Shown here: positions 8,901 through 10,560 of the stretch, one piece after another
Position numbering within the stretch: the first letter of the stretch is position 1
Layout: each line of letters starts with the position of its first letter
From: Streptosporangiaceae bacterium
Lineage (GTDB): Bacteria > Actinomycetota > Actinomycetes > Streptosporangiales > Streptosporangiaceae
Direction of reading: 5' to 3'
NCBI GenBank assembly: GCA_030045175.1
Contig: JASIBM010000058.1
Location: forward strand, 1-10,560
DNA length: 10,560 nt
The notes under the pieces: model-generated
The model's input: only the letters and a program-made list of their open reading frames with translations
Told to the model about the DNA's origin: nothing
Databases searched by the model: none
Position numbers and translations under genes: made by a program

Positions 8901-9761
8901 CAGGGCTTCACCACCTTCCTCTCCGTCATCGACGCCACGTTGTGGACCACCGATCCACTCGGCTCGCGGGCGGACCAGAACTTGTCTGTACTGATCGGGC
9001 GGCCGCTGGCGCTGGTGCGCGCGAATCTCGGCCTGGCCCTCGACGGCCCGCCGTACCACGACTGCGGCTGGGCCGCGACGCTCAACCCGCCTGCGCCAGG
9101 TTTCCTAACCCAGGACTTCGCTGTCCGCCTCGGTGACCAGGCCACTCGCGACGACGGCCTGATCGGGTACTTCCCGGCCGGGAATATGTCGGTGTTCAAC
9201 AGCGTCGCGGCACCGCCGGTGACCGGCGGGCCGGTGCGCCAGATCGGCACGCGGCTGCCAGACGGCACGCTCAATTACGTGTGGCTGCGCCCAACGCAAC
9301 AAGGGACCGTGCAACCAGGGGCTGGGCAACCAGGGGCGGGCGGGACCGAGGTCACGCTGGTGCTCGACCCACGGGCGGTGGTCCATGCCACCACAGGGAT
9401 CTTGCCCGTGGTCACCGCCGCCGTGCGGCCCGACCAGGTCGGCGCGGCACTGGCCCACCTGGAAGTGACCTTCCAGGCAGCGCCGGTGCTCACCGCCATC
9501 AGGCCGACGCCCACCCAGCAGGGCCAGATCGCCCCGTTCCCCAACTCGGCGGCGCTGCCGCTGCCCGCCGAACGCAACGGCACCTGGTCATGGTGGCAGC
9601 CGGGACCCGCGGGCGACTGGACCGGCTATGGCGTATCGGATCCCAGCACCGATGCGGCCCTGAGCCCCATCCCGAACGTCCTGGTCGACGGCGTGCTGCA
9701 ACTCGAGATCGATGCGGGCTCTCCGAGCGGGGGGCCGGTAAGCGGAACTGAATCGTCCTGA
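5949..9761 (+). CDS. Large conserved protein of unknown function, 1270 residues
   Basis: I recognise no named domain. The N-terminus is soluble-looking and aromatic-rich (RRDTFRWWNYNYLALTDF, 23-40), with no signal peptide. Conserved-looking blocks are GVYLSWTLPAALRQG (58-72), IPNRWLVLR (86-94), AWVVESD (105-111), VRFYGVRQGQIVFDQLLVYD (813-832), GGWLLANHLDNGILLY (912-927), DPRAVVHATTGILPV (1140-1154) and NGTWSWWQPG (1210-1219). I recall such blocks in very large uncharacterised bacterial proteins. The middle (about 200-620) is helix- and Ala-rich; the last third is more strand- and Gly/Pro-rich. No enzyme signature or membrane helix is seen. The start is set by the ATGA overlap and a strong Shine-Dalgarno. 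The next gene follows after 14 bases. A structural role in a multi-protein assembly is inferred from context only. Confidence 0.94.
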   Translation: MTEAALVVPVEVEALVLNDAIARRDTFRWWNYNYLALTDFRSPEPDPFSGDVGSRSLGVYLSWTLPAALRQGSHDPVTGAGSYPLIPNRWLVLRCSGTTTRRLVAWVVESDCPWTSRVTQVGVEQTSMYLCDAAIITGWQHSSDPYRSGVTLSPTSADPQVANIGIPFALAGWTERAATPMFLTAVAPGNPAFSAYAAHNLGVFTFVDDLLDIGATAAQSLSYLVAGWYSDPASDILTGWQRDTTSKDPYTALLDRLGWTVTGAGPNPPRATRSYYTGTALAVGWDPAAAPGEDPLEQIRESRALDVSLGNTAEDAFLALVAKRLEAAGHPAVAIAQLRAFLYNELPVVNQPNGDALLQRAIAARWFGSQPGGYRWVVNASDDGPPPAPPAWLDKLNADQLSLDEALGQLRGMQWDLNAMWWKDGRYPTDSFPTPPPGVPDQSLLDAQLDPDGSVGGQPTLAARLIGSVQAVVAGTPQVPQPEQSGSGTPEDAFLRGISSFATAPPRGLPAGQTLKAVATAPYFRAADPVIMLSGVAAAAEAAQVADDAKLPVRPAGSLITAFTADGHPVDAAAARSAVPPPALTALPDTIGSIVTEFVLLDPDNAAALAAVTGVPAATLETVMAAHQPADYTGTLPALGLTAWTQPWQPLFVEWRVRYTDLAQQPGGTRWTFDGTDYHCTATGASPAPERSIGGISLIGPHAQVIFRARLAEFVQQYGTDDQLSHLDEWIDQVSGWRFLSQELTGFTELLAARDHRPFRRPRPNDTIGTTHAYALSDVLGYADANTGAAYSIHDRYRGAVTSVPYLPAGTDVRFYGVRQGQIVFDQLLVYDRFGRALPVILAGGQGGLYNSDNFPLVVDPALKPDVVIFPRVAAPVQLPPRLVQPARLGFALLDAKSGTPADLLATANPIGGWLLANHLDNGILLYAADGTALGEVRLIADASGTRTGKWRPPPHPKITSLDDVARLAPMVAEMVQSPILSTEQGFTTFLSVIDATLWTTDPLGSRADQNLSVLIGRPLALVRANLGLALDGPPYHDCGWAATLNPPAPGFLTQDFAVRLGDQATRDDGLIGYFPAGNMSVFNSVAAPPVTGGPVRQIGTRLPDGTLNYVWLRPTQQGTVQPGAGQPGAGGTEVTLVLDPRAVVHATTGILPVVTAAVRPDQVGAALAHLEVTFQAAPVLTAIRPTPTQQGQIAPFPNSAALPLPAERNGTWSWWQPGPAGDWTGYGVSDPSTDAALSPIPNVLVDGVLQLEIDAGSPSGGPVSGTESS
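9311..9340 (+). repeat. Tandem duplication of a 15-base unit encoding QPGAG twice
   Basis: Bases 9311-9325 and 9326-9340 differ at one position (gcaaccaggggctgg, then gcaaccaggggcggg). In frame they encode QPGAG-QPGAG at residues 1122-1131 of the 1270-residue protein, between a strand ending LNYVWLRPTQQ and the TEVTLVLDPR strand. This looks like a recent in-frame slippage expansion in a surface loop, and copy number may vary between strains. Confidence 0.9.
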
Positions 9762-9765
9762 CAAC

Positions 9766-9770
9766 GGAGG
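9766..9770 (+). promoter_or_regulatory. Shine-Dalgarno for the fourth gene
   Basis: GGAGG lies 5 bases before the ATG at 9776, within the 14-base gap after the TGA at 9759-9761. It supports the start of a fourth gene that runs off the right edge. Confidence 0.88.
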
Positions 9771-9775
9771 TCGTC

Positions 9776-10560
9776 ATGCTGCTTGAATACCGATTCTCGA
9801 CGCTCCCCGCGCCGGTCCAGGTGAATCCGGTAGGGCTACGGGGGACAGCGCGCATCAACCTGGCGGTTTTCAATCCGGGCAAGGTGTACTGCGCGCAGTT
9901 CCTTGTGTCCGTGCCGGTGGGGCCGGCCGAGTCGGATTTCTGCCTGGAAGCGCCCACGGCGTCGGTGAACACGTCGAAATGGACGGTCGCGAGCGTCCAG
10001 ATCGTGAGCAACCCAGACGATCCAGGGCAACAGCTAGCGGTAGTGACCTTCAACTGCAGGGACCAAGCCGACTACTTGATCGACTACTCGCTCGTCCTGA
10101 GCATCACCGGGGTCACCAACACGCTCGCAGGGACATTCGCCTACGCCACCCAGGAGCGGTCGGGCACCAGCCCGAATGGGCTGACTCCCAAGAACTTCAC
10201 CCACAATCTGGACAAGCAGGACGCGGTCTTCACGCTGCGGAACTTCATCGCCACCACCGTCGACGCGCACACCGTTCCGGCAACGCGGTTCGCCAACGGC
10301 CAGCAGGTCCGCTTGTCATGGGAGAGCAACGGGACCTGGTTCCAGCTCTACGCCAAGGGCGACGCCGCCCCGATCTACGCCGGTCCAGCCACCTCCCACA
10401 CGCTGACCGGCGGGCTGACGGCCGACACCCAGTTCATCTTGATGGCCTCGGTGACCGGCAATCCAGGGCAGGACTCGCCGTCGCCCGGCTATGCGCCGAT
10501 CTTCCTGTTCGACGCGCTCAACGTGGTGATCGCGGACCCGGACCTGACCCCGCGGACGGT
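9776..10560 (+). CDS. Protein of unknown function with Ig-like segment, 3' end missing (261 codons visible)
   Basis: From the ATG at 9776 the frame stays open to the window edge, so the C-terminus is missing. The N-terminus MLLEYRFSTLPAPVQVNPVG has no signal peptide. Residues 1-120 look like an all-beta domain (ARINLAVFNPG, YCAQFLVSVPVG, LAVVTFNC, YSLVLSITG). Residues about 175-230 carry a pattern typical of Ig-like or fibronectin-like beta-sandwiches: VRLSWESNGTWFQLYAKG, then SHTLTGGLTADTQFILMAS. Such domains usually mediate binding or act as spacers. I recognise no named family. The 14-base gap to the preceding gene and good Shine-Dalgarno place it in the same operon. The Ig-like assignment is inference; the gene call rests on start, codon usage and an uninterrupted frame. 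Confidence 0.88.
   Translation, partial: MLLEYRFSTLPAPVQVNPVGLRGTARINLAVFNPGKVYCAQFLVSVPVGPAESDFCLEAPTASVNTSKWTVASVQIVSNPDDPGQQLAVVTFNCRDQADYLIDYSLVLSITGVTNTLAGTFAYATQERSGTSPNGLTPKNFTHNLDKQDAVFTLRNFIATTVDAHTVPATRFANGQQVRLSWESNGTWFQLYAKGDAAPIYAGPATSHTLTGGLTADTQFILMASVTGNPGQDSPSPGYAPIFLFDALNVVIADPDLTPRT

Noticed and set aside
1..10560. Assignment of the block as a contractile injection system or phage tail cluster
   Set aside because: No sheath, tube, spike, baseplate-wedge, LysM or AAA+ ATPase signature is visible within the window. The idea remains possible only through genes outside it.
1..10560. Leu TTA codons as bldA-type regulation
   Set aside because: I noticed no in-frame TTA codon; TTA triplets I found fall out of frame, so there is no evidence for this control.

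Overview
The window is a single, densely packed, one-direction gene block from a very GC-rich bacterium. G or C sits at nearly all third codon positions, Shine-Dalgarno sequences are strong (GGAGG type), genes are joined by ATGA or very short gaps, and there is almost no intergenic DNA. This fits an actinomycete best; a myxobacterium or another high-GC lineage cannot be excluded from sequence alone. I see no RNA genes, insertion sequences, CRISPR arrays, promoters or terminators, and no gene-free stretch over 300 bases.

Layout: (1) bases 1-3561, the 3' part of a giant gene whose start lies upstream. It encodes repeated beta-rich modules, a proline-rich linker, and a long domain recognisable as the DUF6603 family. 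(2) 3568-5952, a 794-residue protein of unknown function. (3) 5949-9761, a 1270-residue protein of unknown function that overlaps gene 2 by four bases. (4) 9776 to the right edge, the first 261 codons of a fourth protein of unknown function with an Ig-like, beta-sandwich-looking segment. All four are on the plus strand and almost certainly form one transcript that extends beyond both edges.

How the genes work together is not known. None of the three visible N-termini carries a signal peptide, and no membrane-spanning helix is evident in any product. Yet the proteins look like large, repetitive, beta-rich structural or adhesive proteins, poor in charge and rich in Gly, Ala, Pro and Thr. The working inference is that they are co-produced parts of one large assembly, released or displayed by a route other than Sec/Tat. 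The tight coupling of genes 1-4 supports a shared function, but no biochemical role can be read from the sequence. The candidate undescribed system in this window is this DUF6603-containing multi-gene module.
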